DNA from: JAPOKJ01 sp031421635
Lineage (GTDB): Bacteria > Pseudomonadota > Gammaproteobacteria > Burkholderiales > Burkholderiaceae_E
DNA: 64,000 bases
Assembly (NCBI GenBank): GCA_031421635.1
Contig: JANOPA010000066.1
Coordinates: forward strand, 62,001 to 126,000
Reading direction: 5' to 3'
The position numbers and the translations under genes were made by a program. Below are positions 45,149 through 54,347 of this stretch, one piece after another. How positions within the stretch are numbered: the first letter of the stretch is position 1; every line of letters starts with the position of its first letter. Below the pieces are notes generated by a model. It ran no database searches and was not told where the DNA came from. It saw nothing but the letters and a program-made list of their open reading frames with translations.

Positions 45149-46003
45149 ATGATTATTCAAACTATCGGCATTATCGGCGCAGGCACCATGGGCAACGGCA
45201 TCGCTCAAGTGTGTGCTCAGTCAGGCTTGAACGCCATTTTGCAAGACATTAACGAGGCAGCCCTAGCTAAGGGCATGGCCACAGTCTCGAGCTCCCTTGA
45301 TCGGGCCATCAAAAAGGGCAGCATGACGGACGAGGACAAGTCAAGCCTTCTGGCAAGAATTAAGATCACCACCCAGGCGCAAGACTTGGCTGCGGCCGAT
45401 CTTATTATCGAGGCGGCCACTGAAAACGAAGGTTTGAAAATCAAGATACTTCAACAAATCGATGCTATAGCCAAGCCCAGCGCGATCATCGCTAGCAACA
45501 CTTCGTCAATATCGATCACCAAGCTTGCAGCAGCAACCAAACGCCCCGACAAGTTTGTTGGCATGCATTTCTTTAATCCGGTGCCGGTCATGAGCTTGGT
45601 GGAGGTCGTTCGCGGCCTAAAAACTTCTGAAGAGACTGTGAATGCTGTGCTGGCCATGTCCAAAGTGCTGGGGAAAACCCCTATTGGCGTCAAGAACAGT
45701 GCGGGCTTTGTGGTGAACCGAATTCTTTGTCCCATGATTAATGAAGCTATTTTTGCTTTGCAAGAAGGCTTGGCCAGCGCCGAGGAAATCGACGCGGGGA
45801 TGCGCCAAGGTTGTAACCACCCGATTGGCCCTTTGGCCCTGTGCGACTTAATTGGTCTTGATGTTCAACTCGCGGTGATGGACGTGCTCTATAGCAACTT
45901 CAATGATAGTAAGTATCGCCCCGCACCCTTGTTGCGTGAGATGGTCGACGCAGGGATGTTGGGTCGCAAAACGGGCCAAGGGTTTTACAGTTACGCGAAA
46001 TAG
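45149..46003 (+). CDS. 3-hydroxybutyryl-CoA dehydrogenase family
   Basis: This is a 284-residue NAD-dependent dehydrogenase. The Rossmann loop is GIIGAGTMGNGIAQVCAQSG (residues 7-26). SNTSSISITKLA and GMHFFNPVPVMSLVEVVRG hold the catalytic His of the family. The C-terminal helical domain has NSAGFVVNRILCPMINEAI and HPIGPLALCDLIGLDV. It oxidises 3-hydroxyacyl-CoA or reduces acetoacetyl-CoA. ATG 45149, with AAGAAGG 9 bases upstream, is preferred over the long frame to 45041. It stands alone between divergent and downstream transport operons. Confidence 0.92.
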   Translation: MIIQTIGIIGAGTMGNGIAQVCAQSGLNAILQDINEAALAKGMATVSSSLDRAIKKGSMTDEDKSSLLARIKITTQAQDLAAADLIIEAATENEGLKIKILQQIDAIAKPSAIIASNTSSISITKLAAATKRPDKFVGMHFFNPVPVMSLVEVVRGLKTSEETVNAVLAMSKVLGKTPIGVKNSAGFVVNRILCPMINEAIFALQEGLASAEEIDAGMRQGCNHPIGPLALCDLIGLDVQLAVMDVLYSNFNDSKYRPAPLLREMVDAGMLGRKTGQGFYSYAK

Positions 46004-46136
46004 CTCCCATCGGGCCTTGCGTAATTTTCTGAAACTAGCTTCCACGGCTTGGAGATTCATACTAGAATGATTCGATACGACGACTCACCGGCCAACGGAG
46101 AGCGAAACGACAAAACCAAGCGTTGGAGGCAAGACT

Positions 46137-47159
46137 ATGAAAAAGACAGCAATCTTTGCGTCGCTCGCCGCCGCGTTGAGTTTGGGTGTTATGCCCTCAC
46201 TCTCCCAGGCTCAACCCAAACCGCTTGAGCTACGCTACTCCTCTGGCGCCCCCCCGAAGGGCAATCCCTGGGCGACACAAATCGAACGCTATGTCAAAGA
46301 GGTGGACGAGGAAAGCAAAGGCGGCATTAAGATTTCGGCGTTCCTAGCCAATCAGTTGGGCAGCGAGCAGGACACCATCCAGCAGGTGGCCCGCGGTCGA
46401 ATTGATATGGGCGGTTACTCCTCAGGGTCTGCCGCCTTGATCGTGCCCGAGATCTCGTTGTTAGTGATGCCGTTCTACTTTAAGAACGCCGCCGAGCTCG
46501 ATTGTGTGCTGGACAACCACATGACACCGTTGGTGAAAGACTTATTTGCGAAAAAAGGCATTCAATTCTTGAACTGGACCGAGGTAGGCACCATTGATAT
46601 GATTGGTAAAAAGCCTTACCTCTCACCTAAAGATTTGCAGGGTGCCAAGGCGATTTCTTATGCCAACAAAACCCAGGCGATGTTCTTCGCGGCGCATGGG
46701 GCCAACGCTAACCCGTTGGGCCTGCCGGAGTGGATCCCTGCGATACAAACCGGTCTGGGCGAGCTGGTGATGACCCCGATCACGCTTGCTCTGCCGTCTG
46801 GCCTGACCAAGGTGGCGCCGGTGATCACACGCCTGGCCCTTTACGACTCACCGGGTTTAACCCTTATCAATAAATCGGTCTTCGACAAGCTTAGTAAAGA
46901 TCAAAAAGACGCCCTTGAGCGTGCAGCGGCGCGTCATCCTGCTGCCGTAATGCGTTCCGAAGTGCGTAACTTTGAGACCGTGTTGTTTGGTATGCATGAG
47001 AAAGCCGGTGGTCAGGCGCCGACCATTACTCAAGCGCAGCGTGAAGAGTGGCGCAAAGCGACCGAATCGATCTACCCTCAAATTGTGAAAGAGGTCGGTG
47101 GCTCGGCGGAGAGTTTCTTCGCAACCATGGAAGCCGGTCGCCGAGCCTGCGCGAAGTAG
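46137..47159 (+). CDS. TRAP transporter solute receptor (DctP type)
   Basis: This is a 340-residue receptor with a Sec signal peptide (cleavage near SQAQPK, residue 25). The mature domain begins LELRYSSGAPPKGNPWATQIERYVKEV. Blocks QLGSEQDTIQQVARGRIDMGGY and SPKDLQGAKAISYANKTQA are typical of the family, although the conserved carboxylate-binding Arg in the latter region is not obvious. The start is ATG 46137 behind GGAGG. DctQ and DctM genes follow at once, so this TRAP system is complete. Possible -10 element TAGAAT lies at 46063-46068. Ligand unknown. Confidence 0.88.
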   Translation: MKKTAIFASLAAALSLGVMPSLSQAQPKPLELRYSSGAPPKGNPWATQIERYVKEVDEESKGGIKISAFLANQLGSEQDTIQQVARGRIDMGGYSSGSAALIVPEISLLVMPFYFKNAAELDCVLDNHMTPLVKDLFAKKGIQFLNWTEVGTIDMIGKKPYLSPKDLQGAKAISYANKTQAMFFAAHGANANPLGLPEWIPAIQTGLGELVMTPITLALPSGLTKVAPVITRLALYDSPGLTLINKSVFDKLSKDQKDALERAAARHPAAVMRSEVRNFETVLFGMHEKAGGQAPTITQAQREEWRKATESIYPQIVKEVGGSAESFFATMEAGRRACAK

Positions 47160-47169
47160 GTTAGAAAAC

Positions 47170-47727
47170 ATGTCGGCAAGATCGACGTCGGCACCTGCGG
47201 GTGCACGACGATTTGTAGAGATTTGGCATCGCTGCGAGTGCCTGATCGCCGTAGCGGCTTTCAGCCTGATTGCGGGACTGCTTATTCTCGACGTGTTGGG
47301 TCGCGAGCTGCTCGGTCCAATCTACAAGTGGTTGAACATCAAAGGCGCCACTGGAGTTTATGGTGCGCAAAAGCTCTCGGTGTATGCCTTGGTACTGGCA
47401 AGCTTTTGCGGGATTGGCATTGCTACCGCAACGGCGAGTCATTTGCAGCCTCGAGTAGGCTTTGGCTGGATACCCAAGGAGTGGGGGCCTGGGATGGATC
47501 GTCTGGCCGACCTGCTCAGCGGGTTGTTCATGATGGCCGTTGCCTACTACGGTTTTGTGTTTGTGCAGTCCACCATGTCGACAGGACTTCGAGCCCAAGC
47601 CTTCAACATACCCGTATGGCCTTTTCAGTTGGCCATCCCGCTAGGCTTCTTATCGGGGGGAGTGCGTTACCTTTGCTTTGCAGCTTGGCCTAGCCTGCGT
47701 CCCCTGCCCCCTGAGTTCCAAGAATGA
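47170..47727 (+). CDS. TRAP transporter small membrane subunit (DctQ type)
   Basis: This is a 185-residue protein with four hydrophobic segments and the family pattern CLIAVAAFSLIAGLLILDVLGRELLGP near the N-terminus. ATG 47170 lies 10 bases after the receptor stop; a longer frame from 47098 would overlap the receptor gene. The stop overlaps the DctM start in ATGA. DctQ forms the membrane complex with DctM and links it to the receptor. Confidence 0.87.
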   Translation: MSARSTSAPAGARRFVEIWHRCECLIAVAAFSLIAGLLILDVLGRELLGPIYKWLNIKGATGVYGAQKLSVYALVLASFCGIGIATATASHLQPRVGFGWIPKEWGPGMDRLADLLSGLFMMAVAYYGFVFVQSTMSTGLRAQAFNIPVWPFQLAIPLGFLSGGVRYLCFAAWPSLRPLPPEFQE

Positions 47728-48995
47728 CCGCCGCACTCTTGTTGTTTGGAATGGTGCTCTTGCTGCTGCTTTTGCGGCAGCCTTTGTTGGTGATTCTATT
47801 AGCCATCTGCGCCTTCGTACAAATCGTCTGGGGCAAGGGGCAGCTGGACTACATCATTGAGGACATGTGGGTCGGGTTAGATAAGGAGCTCATCCTCTCC
47901 ATTCCCTTGTTCATCCTATGCGGCAATGTGATGACTCAGGGTTCTACGGCAAAACGCCTGATCGACATTATGGCGGCCATCACGCGACCTTTGCCGGGAG
48001 GCCTTGCCGTCTCCGCCATATTGAGTTGCGGCATCTTCGCGGCGATCTCTGGCTCGAGCATTGTGACGATGCTGGCTATTGGTACCGTGATGTATCCAGC
48101 CATGAAGGCTGGCGGTTATGACACTAAGTTTTCTCTGGGCACCATCATGTCCGGAGGTACCTTAGGCATCATTATTCCGCCCTCCATTCCAATGATTATT
48201 TATGGTCTGGTGACGGAAGCTTCGGTTACTGATTTGTTTCTCGCCGGTGTCGGGCCAGGCATTCTGCTGCTGATCGGTTTTTCGATTTATGCGGTTTGGT
48301 TCAATCGCAAAATGCCCGCTCAGAAATTCAGTTGGTCGGAATTAAAGCTCGCCTGTCGCAATGGACTGTGGGCGGTGATGATGCCAGTGATTCTTTTGGG
48401 TGGTATCTATAGCGGCTTTTTCACGGCCACGGAAGCGGCCGCCGTTGCCTTGGTCTATGCCATCTGCGTTGAAACCTTCGTCCATAACGAGATGAAGTTG
48501 AAAGACTTCTACAAAGTGGTGTTGGACGCCTCCAAACTTGGCGGCTCTCTGTTCCCCGTACTAGCGGTCGCCCTAAGCCTCAATATTGTGTTGATTGAAC
48601 ATCATGTGCCGGCCACCATGGTGCAGTTCATGCAAGGCTATATCACCAGCCCGCTTATGTTTATGCTGCTGGTGAACCTACTGTTACTTGGTGTGGGCTG
48701 CCTGATGACCACGGGCGAGGCCATTCTGATATTGGCGCCTCTACTTGCGCCGATGGCTGAGGCTTACGGCTACGACAAGATCGTCTTTGGGATTATCATG
48801 ATCTTGAATCTTGAAATTGGCTATCTCACGCCACCGGTGGGATTAAACCTGATCGTGGCCATGTCCGCTTTCAAACAGCCTTTTGGTTTGCTGATTAAAG
48901 CGGCCGTACCCTTCATTATCATAATGCTGTTTTGTCTCGCGCTGGTGGTGTGGCAGCCTTGGATTGCCATGTATCTGGTGAAGGGCAAGTTTTAA
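47724..48995 (+). CDS. TRAP transporter large membrane subunit (DctM type)
   Basis: This is a 423-residue polytopic protein with about 11-12 membrane segments. Typical blocks are SIPLFILCGNVMTQGSTAKRLID, AAISGSSIVTMLAIGTVMYPAM, IIPPSIPMIIYGLVTEASVTDLF and IEHHVPATMVQFM. It forms the ion-coupled transport channel of the TRAP system. It starts at ATG 47724, overlapping the DctQ stop, and its own stop overlaps the convergent patatin-like gene by four bases. Confidence 0.9.
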   Translation: MTAALLLFGMVLLLLLLRQPLLVILLAICAFVQIVWGKGQLDYIIEDMWVGLDKELILSIPLFILCGNVMTQGSTAKRLIDIMAAITRPLPGGLAVSAILSCGIFAAISGSSIVTMLAIGTVMYPAMKAGGYDTKFSLGTIMSGGTLGIIIPPSIPMIIYGLVTEASVTDLFLAGVGPGILLLIGFSIYAVWFNRKMPAQKFSWSELKLACRNGLWAVMMPVILLGGIYSGFFTATEAAAVALVYAICVETFVHNEMKLKDFYKVVLDASKLGGSLFPVLAVALSLNIVLIEHHVPATMVQFMQGYITSPLMFMLLVNLLLLGVGCLMTTGEAILILAPLLAPMAEAYGYDKIVFGIIMILNLEIGYLTPPVGLNLIVAMSAFKQPFGLLIKAAVPFIIIMLFCLALVVWQPWIAMYLVKGKF

Positions 48996-49885
48996 GACAC
49001 TAGTTTTTGAATCAGTTCCGCTTTTTCTAGGGTCGCTCGGTAACCCGCTAGGATGGCGCGTCTGCGAAATTCTTCGGAGATACTGACCCAATAGCCGAAG
49101 AACGGATGCAGATTGAGGTCGGACTCTTTGACGTCGGCAACGGTGAGAAGCCGCTTTCGCAAATCGCTCTCTTTGAATCGCACGGCCTCTGGCGGTGCCT
49201 TATCCTCGTGAGCGGAGCAATCTACGCTCAGAACTTTCTTAGCTCCGAGGCGGCGAGCCAATCGAACGGGAACCGCAGTGACGAGGTCGGGGTCGTGGTA
49301 TCGCTTGCCACGTATCGTCACGGGTGTAAAAGTACCCTCAATCGCGCAGGAGGCCTGGACTGCAACACCGGCATCGCCGCGACCAAACGAAACTGGCTGT
49401 CGATCATCCGCACGCACCGCCACGGCGTGAAAACGGGTCTTAAAAGCTTCCATTGGGTGATTCGCGGTTTGTTCGCTGACGAAATCTGCAACGGCCGAAC
49501 CTGCTAAGCGCTCTTTGCCTCCCAAATTCACTCTCGTGAAGCGAGCCACACTTAAGCCAAGAGCGAGTTCTTCGATTTCCTTCGCCGATTTACCGTTCGC
49601 ATAGAGCGCCCCGACGATTGCCCCGACTGAGGCACCGACAATCATTGGTGCACACACACCTATTTCGTCCAGGGCTTTGAGCACACCAATATGTACAAAG
49701 CCGCGCGGACCGCCTGAACCAAGCACAAGCGCCCAAGGCGCCGTTTGCTGAATGGAAGATGCATCAAGACTGTCGGTCAAAGGAGCATCGATCCCGTTGT
49801 GATCATAGTTAGGATTGATCGCGCAGCCCATGAAAGGAATTCCTAGCGCGAAGCCTGAGCCAACCAGCAAGGAGCGATGAATCAA
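48992..49885 (-). CDS. Patatin-like phospholipase, predicted lipoprotein
   Basis: This is a 297-residue protein with a short signal ending in a lipobox (PFMGC, Cys21). The patatin domain has the oxyanion loop GSGGPRGFVHIGVLKAL (near 57-73) and nucleophile motif GASVGAIVGAL (near 84). The catalytic Asp lies in YHDPDLVTAVPV, where the usual Asp-Gly-Gly/Ala reads Asp-Pro-Asp. This resembles RssA/YchK-like bacterial patatins. TTG 49885 is the only reasonable start in the frame, so the N-terminus is uncertain. The likely role is lipid hydrolysis at the cell envelope. Confidence 0.78.
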   Translation of the reverse strand: MIHRSLLVGSGFALGIPFMGCAINPNYDHNGIDAPLTDSLDASSIQQTAPWALVLGSGGPRGFVHIGVLKALDEIGVCAPMIVGASVGAIVGALYANGKSAKEIEELALGLSVARFTRVNLGGKERLAGSAVADFVSEQTANHPMEAFKTRFHAVAVRADDRQPVSFGRGDAGVAVQASCAIEGTFTPVTIRGKRYHDPDLVTAVPVRLARRLGAKKVLSVDCSAHEDKAPPEAVRFKESDLRKRLLTVADVKESDLNLHPFFGYWVSISEEFRRRAILAGYRATLEKAELIQKLVS

Positions 49886-50013
49886 CTCTCTTTTAAGCGG
49901 AGAAAGTAGGGATCTAGCGGCAACGATTTAAAAACCCCTTAAGATGACTCTGTTGTCGATTATGCTTAATTGGAACACACCAGCGTATCAGTTTGTGTCC
50001 GTGGAATTTTATT

Positions 50014-50772
50014 ATGCCGACCTTACATCACTTCAATGCAGGGGCTTTCGATTTTCTGGAAGGTGGGTTTCCTTACTCGGCCGGGGTGATTGCGGCACCA
50101 GGTTCTCGGCTCGTGCGAGTTCGTCTCGCCTACGGCCCGGATGTAACCGCAGGGTTTATAAGAATTGCTCGCCATCTGAAGGAGGTGGGTAGACCCTTAA
50201 CCTCTCTTTGTGCGGTGGAGCTACGGTCGCCACGCCAATTTAGCTTTGCTGGGTTTCATGAGTTCAACGTTGAATACGTGAAGGTATTAACGGCCTGGGG
50301 GTTGGTGAGGGACGGACTCAATGCGGTGGCGAGAAGCAATGTTTGTCCAGTCGTTGATGCGCCTCTTACTCCAGCATTTCACGCTTTTACCTACACGGTG
50401 CCGGAGAACTCGACCACTCAGGGCAGAGACTACGTGGTGGCTGGCAGTGGCGAATGGCCTGAGGGCCACCCCTTTCCCCAAGACATCGTCGCACGTGACG
50501 ATTGTACGATTGCCGGGTTGTCGGAAAAGGTGCAATTCGTGATGCGTACCATGAAAGAGCGTTGTGGCGGGTTAGGAGGTGCATGGAGTCGATTGTCTGG
50601 CGCACAAATTTACACCACTCATGATTTTCATTCTCTTGTTGAAACGCACTTCGCTAGCGAAGGTCTAACCCGTCATGGGTTAAGCTGGCATTTTTGTAAG
50701 CCACCGATCATTGGCTTAGAGTTTGAAATGGACGTGAGATCGGTGCTTAGTGAATTGTTATTGCTTGAGTAG
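50014..50772 (+). CDS. Hypothetical protein, possibly RidA-like
   Basis: This is a 252-residue cytosolic protein without membrane segments. The first half is unassigned (LVRVRLAYGPDVTAGFIRIARHL). The C-terminal part, including HAFTYTVPEN, DYVVAGSGEWPEG, SEKVQFVMRTMKERCGGLG and AQIYTTHDFHSLVETH, has the order of strands and helices seen in RidA/YjgF proteins and in putative aminomuconate deaminases. A catalytic Arg is not evident. ATG 50014 is used. It is followed 18 bases later by a diiron-type hydrolase gene. The assignment is tentative. Confidence 0.55.
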   Translation: MPTLHHFNAGAFDFLEGGFPYSAGVIAAPGSRLVRVRLAYGPDVTAGFIRIARHLKEVGRPLTSLCAVELRSPRQFSFAGFHEFNVEYVKVLTAWGLVRDGLNAVARSNVCPVVDAPLTPAFHAFTYTVPENSTTQGRDYVVAGSGEWPEGHPFPQDIVARDDCTIAGLSEKVQFVMRTMKERCGGLGGAWSRLSGAQIYTTHDFHSLVETHFASEGLTRHGLSWHFCKPPIIGLEFEMDVRSVLSELLLLE

Positions 50773-50790
50773 GTGGTTGAGGAACTTGAA

Positions 50791-51654
50791 ATGACTGATT
50801 TTGTGACAAAAACTCCTGTCGATCTGAAAATATTGCCGCGTGATCGTCGCTATGGTCGCGATGTTGCCGTGAAGCGTTGGTGGCTAAACGAAGACCCGAT
50901 TGCAACCGCCTTTTACAACGCTTTATCCGTTACGTTCCCGCGCGGCGAAGCATTCTTTATAGAGAGCGTTCGTGCCTTTCGGGAGGGTGCATCCGCCAAA
51001 CTTGTCGACGACATTAACGCTTTTACTAAGCAAGAAGGGGTTCATTCTCGCGAGCATGTGGCCTTCAATAAGCATGTTGCAGAGGCTGGTTACGATCTTT
51101 CGCGGCTGGAGGCGCAGGTCATCGAGTCCTTGAATTTGACCAAAGATCGGCCCCAAATTTTAAACCTTGCCGTGACGATGGCACTCGAGCACTATACGGC
51201 AATCATGGCCCAGCAATTTATTGAGCGGGACGAGCACTTTCGAGGTGCCAACCGCGAAATTCGAAATTTATGGCGTTGGCATTCGATGGAAGAAATCGAA
51301 CATAAGGGCGTGGCTTACGACACCTGGCTGCACGCAACTCGCGACTGGACTCGGTGGAAACGATGGAAGGTGAAGTCCATCATGATGCTGCTCACGACTC
51401 GAAACTTTTGGAGCAATCGTTATATTGCCATGCTCGATCTGCTACGCCAGGACGGATTGTCAGGGTTTCAGGTTCACAGACGTATCGTATGGTTCGCTCT
51501 CGGTACCCCAGGCATTGTGCGTCGTCTACTTCCCGCTTGGCTGACTTTTTTTCTACCAGGATTCCACCCTTGGAATCATGATGATCGTCATTTAATAAAT
51601 TTTGCCGAGGTCGATTTGGCACCCCGCCAGACCGTGGCTGACGATAAGGCTTGA
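50791..51654 (+). CDS. Metal-dependent hydrolase, ferritin-like diiron family
   Basis: This is a 287-residue all-helical protein resembling the Metal_hydrol family (COG3687). Iron-ligand motifs are FTKQEGVHSREHVAFN near 80-95, TMALEHYTAIMAQQFIERDEH near 128-148, and WHSMEEIEHKGVAYD near 168-182. Together these supply Glu and His residues for a dinuclear site. A hydrophobic C-terminal part follows. Function is not established; such proteins occur in fatty-acid or steroid-degrading bacteria. It is probably cotranscribed with the upstream RidA-like gene. Confidence 0.75.
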   Translation: MTDFVTKTPVDLKILPRDRRYGRDVAVKRWWLNEDPIATAFYNALSVTFPRGEAFFIESVRAFREGASAKLVDDINAFTKQEGVHSREHVAFNKHVAEAGYDLSRLEAQVIESLNLTKDRPQILNLAVTMALEHYTAIMAQQFIERDEHFRGANREIRNLWRWHSMEEIEHKGVAYDTWLHATRDWTRWKRWKVKSIMMLLTTRNFWSNRYIAMLDLLRQDGLSGFQVHRRIVWFALGTPGIVRRLLPAWLTFFLPGFHPWNHDDRHLINFAEVDLAPRQTVADDKA

Positions 51655-51672
51655 GGCCATTCAGCCTGTAAA

Positions 51673-52674
51673 TTAAGCCTTTGGCTTGGTGCTGGTGACT
51701 ATACCTTTACCTGTACGGGGCTTGGTGTTGGCAAGCCAAGAGCCGAGTATGCCTTTGGGCATAAAGATAATAAACACGATGAGCAGCAGTCCATAAATGG
51801 TGAGATCAACGCCTAACACTTGATTGCCGATCAAGACCCTGAGCGATTCCGAAAGAGCCAGGAGCAAGAATGCACCCACCATCGGTCCGAGCATCACAAA
51901 CATGCCTCCCGCGATCACCCCGAACACCATTTGAAGAGACACGCCAATTCCTGAGACTGTCTCGGGATTGATGTATTGCTGATATTGGGCATACAAAACG
52001 CCGCCAATACAGGTCATCACCGCCGAAAGCATGGTGATGCGGAGCTTGGTTTGTGTGACGTCAATGCCAATCGAAGCGGCGGCGTCTTCCTCTTCGCTAA
52101 TGGCCTCAAGTGCCACTCTGCTCATGCTCTTGTCGACACGATGCCAAATGTAGAGGCCGATGAGAAAGCAGGCCAGGATGATGTAGAACCATACAGCCTT
52201 GCTGGTGAACTGCATACCGCTAATGGACCAGGTGCTGCCCGCGCTTAGCGCTGTTTTGGGCGTGACCCCGAGTGAGCCGCCAGTAATATCTCGCAGGGCA
52301 ACGATGACCAGTCTGGTGACCTCAGAGAGTGCCAGAGTGACCAAGGCGAAATAATGTCCCACAATTTTGAAACGAAAACAGGGATAGCCAATGACATAGG
52401 CCACCAGCAGTGTGATCGCGATGGCCGCCAACATGCCGATCCAAGGGGACACTGAAAGCCAATTCCAAAGCATGGTGACCGTATAGGCACCAATTCCGAG
52501 AAAAGCACCATGTCCAAAGCTCACCATGCCGAGCCTGCCCATGATGGCCCAACTGGTATAGACATAAGCCCAAAGCAAACCCATGATCATCAAGTGCAAA
52601 GGGTAGTTACCGACACCCGTAAGAGGCACGATGAGTAAGACCGCCAGAAGGATGATCGCAATAGCTTTGTTCAT
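51673..52674 (-). CDS. livM: Branched-chain-type ABC transporter permease (LivM-like)
   Basis: This is a 333-residue membrane permease. The N-terminal hydrophobic segment is KAIAIILLAVLLIVPLTGVG. The family block AIMGRLGMVSFGHGAFLGIGAYT lies near 43-65. The coupling loop ALEAISEEEDAAASIGIDVTQTKLR is in the C-terminal half. It pairs with the LivH-like permease (52735-53616). The operon also has two ATPases and a receptor. Although called branched-chain amino-acid type, transporters next to acyl-CoA dehydrogenases often import other acids. Confidence 0.9.
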   Translation of the reverse strand: MNKAIAIILLAVLLIVPLTGVGNYPLHLMIMGLLWAYVYTSWAIMGRLGMVSFGHGAFLGIGAYTVTMLWNWLSVSPWIGMLAAIAITLLVAYVIGYPCFRFKIVGHYFALVTLALSEVTRLVIVALRDITGGSLGVTPKTALSAGSTWSISGMQFTSKAVWFYIILACFLIGLYIWHRVDKSMSRVALEAISEEEDAAASIGIDVTQTKLRITMLSAVMTCIGGVLYAQYQQYINPETVSGIGVSLQMVFGVIAGGMFVMLGPMVGAFLLLALSESLRVLIGNQVLGVDLTIYGLLLIVFIIFMPKGILGSWLANTKPRTGKGIVTSTKPKA

Positions 52675-52734
52675 GATCTTTCGGTGGGATGGGCTTCGCT
52701 GGGATTGTCTTGACTGAAATTGGCGGAGTGCGCC

Positions 52735-53616
52735 TTACCGGCGCTTGGCAAGAATGCCTTCTGGCCGCCAGAACATAAACGCGATAAAGAAAACAAAAGC
52801 AATCACGTAGCCCCATTCCAGTTGGAACATGAAGCCGCCCACAGAAATAAACTGAGCGAAAAGAAAGGCGGCGATGAAGCCCCCGATCAAATTGCCAAGG
52901 CCGCCGAGCACGCAGATAAGAAAGGTCAGAGGACCAAAAGATAGGCCGATGGCCGGATGGACGTCGTACTGCAAAACAAGAAGGCAAGCGGCCAAGCCGG
53001 CCAGGGCACCACCCACAGCGGAGGTCAGAAGATAAATGCGACCTGGATTCACGCCCATCAAGGGCATGATGGCGCGATCCTGGCTAATGGCGCGAATAGC
53101 CGTACCGACATAGGTGCGCGTTAAAAAGAAGTAGGCTCCAACAATGGCCGCGGCGGCCACCCCAAAGGCAATGATCCGACTCAGGGATAGACTCATGTCA
53201 CCGATGCTGAAGACCGGTAAGCGCACACCGAGGCTGCGAAACTCCACGCCAAAAGTGACGGTCGCCAAGGCCTGAAGCAAGAACAGCACACCGCCTGTGA
53301 CCAGTAGTTGATTGATGGGCTCAGCGTTCAAAACGGGGCGAATAATGTACTGATGCATGAGTGCGCCCAGAAGTCCTACGAACACAATGCCCGCCAAGAA
53401 TGCCAAGGCCAGCGGCGCTCCCATAGAAATATGCATCCAGTAGATCATGTACATGCCGACCATGATCAGCTCGGCATAGCAAATCCATACCACGTCGATC
53501 ACCCCAAAAATGAGGTTGAGTCCTAGGGACAGCAGAGCGAACAACCCACCCAAGAGGAGACCGTTAATCACCGCTTCTAGAAGGAAGATATCGAAAAAAC
53601 CAGCCATAGCACTCAC
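52735..53616 (-). CDS. livH: Branched-chain-type ABC transporter permease (LivH-like)
   Basis: This is a 293-residue permease with the typical N-terminus FLLEAVINGLLLGGLFALLSLGLNLIFGV and block TAIRAISQDRAIMPLMGVNPGRIYLLTSAVGG. The start is GTG 53616, whose first bases overlap the LivF stop (GTGA); ATG 53607 inside is an alternative. It makes the membrane channel with LivM. Confidence 0.9.
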   Translation of the reverse strand: MSAMAGFFDIFLLEAVINGLLLGGLFALLSLGLNLIFGVIDVVWICYAELIMVGMYMIYWMHISMGAPLALAFLAGIVFVGLLGALMHQYIIRPVLNAEPINQLLVTGGVLFLLQALATVTFGVEFRSLGVRLPVFSIGDMSLSLSRIIAFGVAAAAIVGAYFFLTRTYVGTAIRAISQDRAIMPLMGVNPGRIYLLTSAVGGALAGLAACLLVLQYDVHPAIGLSFGPLTFLICVLGGLGNLIGGFIAAFLFAQFISVGGFMFQLEWGYVIAFVFFIAFMFWRPEGILAKRR

Positions 53617-54335
53617 ACCCCCAAATAGGCGCGGCGAATTTGATCGCTGGCCAAGAGATCGGCGGCATTGCCGCTGGTTCGGATCTTGCCGGTCTCGAGC
53701 AAGTAAGCGCGATTCACGACTTTGAGCACTTGCTGAATATTTTGCTCGACAATCAAGACGGTGTAGCCCTCAGCACTCATCTTTCGGATGACTTCAAAGA
53801 TGGACTGCACAATCACTGGTGCTAACCCTGCCGAGGGCTCATCCAAGAGAAGTAACTTGGGGCCGCTCATCAGGGCTCGTCCAATCGCGCACATTTGCTG
53901 CTCACCGCCTGACAGGGTGCCCGCCAATTGCAGGCGGCGCTCTTTCATACGGGGGAACAATTCGTAGACCATCTCCAATCTTTGTGAATACTGTGCGCGC
54001 GCCGAGGGCAGGAAGGCACCCATTTTGAGATTGTCCTCCACAGTGAGTCTTGGAAACAAGCGCCGCCCCTCGGGGACCTGCGCAATGCCCAAGGAGATGA
54101 CCTCATGCGAGGCAATGGCCTTGTAAGGCTGGCCCTCCATGATGAGTTCGCCGCTACGCGCTTCAATCAGTTTGGAGATGACTCGAAGTAAAGTGGACTT
54201 GCCGGCACCATTGGGGCCAATCACAGCAACCGCCTCCCCGGCGTTTACTTCAAGCGAGACGTCAAACAATGCTTGAAACGTACCGTAACCGGCCGAGATG
54301 TTTTTCAATTGCAGCATTGGAGTGGCGTCACTCAT
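53613..54335 (-). CDS. livF: Branched-chain-type ABC transporter ATPase (LivF-like)
   Basis: This is a 240-residue ATPase with Walker A GPNGAGKSTLLRV (near 38), signature LSGGEQQMCAIGRALM and Walker B LLLLDEPSAGLAP. The short length, lacking the LivG extension, and the ending LLASDQIRRAYLGV identify LivF. It starts at ATG 54335. Its stop overlaps the LivH start. Confidence 0.92.
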   Translation of the reverse strand: MSDATPMLQLKNISAGYGTFQALFDVSLEVNAGEAVAVIGPNGAGKSTLLRVISKLIEARSGELIMEGQPYKAIASHEVISLGIAQVPEGRRLFPRLTVEDNLKMGAFLPSARAQYSQRLEMVYELFPRMKERRLQLAGTLSGGEQQMCAIGRALMSGPKLLLLDEPSAGLAPVIVQSIFEVIRKMSAEGYTVLIVEQNIQQVLKVVNRAYLLETGKIRTSGNAADLLASDQIRRAYLGV

Positions 54336-54347
54336 CGTGTGCCCTCT

